Shown piece after piece: positions 63,901-64,000 of a stretch of 64,000 bases of DNA. The DNA comes from Chaetoderma sp. LZ-2023a (taxonomy: Eukaryota; Mollusca; Caudofoveata; Chaetodermatida; Chaetodermatidae), in assembly GCA_034401795.1 (NCBI GenBank), contig CM067374.1, positions 132,133,262 through 132,197,261 on the forward strand, in the 5' to 3' direction. The position numbers and the translations under genes are program-made. The notes beneath the pieces were generated by a model. That model had not been told where the DNA came from, did no database searches, and worked only from the letters and a program-made list of their open reading frames with translations. Numbering within the stretch: the stretch's first letter is position 1; each line of letters begins with the position of its first letter.

Positions 63901-64000
63901 ATTGATTAGCTGAGATCATCAGTATGTCAGAAATGACAGAAAATTAGAACAGACGGATATCAACTTGTTCTTCTAAATGCATTTGCTGTAATGTACAAAA

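Overview
This is animal nuclear DNA, very probably from a marine invertebrate. It is AT-rich and mostly non-coding, with a single host gene split by long introns and dense layers of DNA-transposon, MITE, LINE and tandem-repeat material. No bacterial operons, rRNA, tRNA or CRISPR arrays were seen. The species cannot be fixed from sequence alone.

Host gene: 7234-34440 (+) encodes VTA1/LIP5, the ESCRT-III cofactor that activates VPS4. It has seven exons with GT-AG junctions and consistent phases, and gives a protein of 313 aa. Its introns hold most of the mobile DNA in the left half of the window.

Layout. 1-4145 is an old element with imperfect inverted repeats of about 1.2 kb, each carrying a CCAAT/CRE/TATA-like block that points outward. 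4510-6140 is a broken LINE (+). VTA1 intron 1 holds an antisense LINE split by a non-autonomous hAT element with a perfect 8-bp target duplication. Intron 3 holds a 32-bp minisatellite, a 2.1-kb element with 29-bp TIRs, and the most interesting object in the window: a TIR-bounded element of about 3.0 kb (22783-25807) with one intact intronless 697-codon ORF. That protein has an N-terminal Cys-rich region, a FEN1/XPG-like nuclease core and a C-terminal tesmin/TSO1-type CXC domain. Intron 3 also holds a 152-bp inverted repeat with nearly identical arms. Introns 4-6 hold pogo-like, piggyBac-like and hAT-like non-autonomous elements.

From 34.4 kb to the right edge no host exon was recognised. The region contains a hairpin MITE family with about ten copies, many carrying TGACGTCA sites, plus several tandem arrays, a TTAA-flanked element inserted in one such array, a PIF/Harbinger-type MITE, a lone end of the nuclease element (56640-56800), and a decayed relative of the nuclease ORF running off the right edge (61730-63900).

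The best candidate for something undescribed is the FEN/XPG-like plus CXC transposon. Its TIRs, a second terminus elsewhere and a decayed relative all point to a mobile family. Whether it belongs to a named superfamily (Academ elements are reported to carry XPG-like nucleases) could not be settled here.
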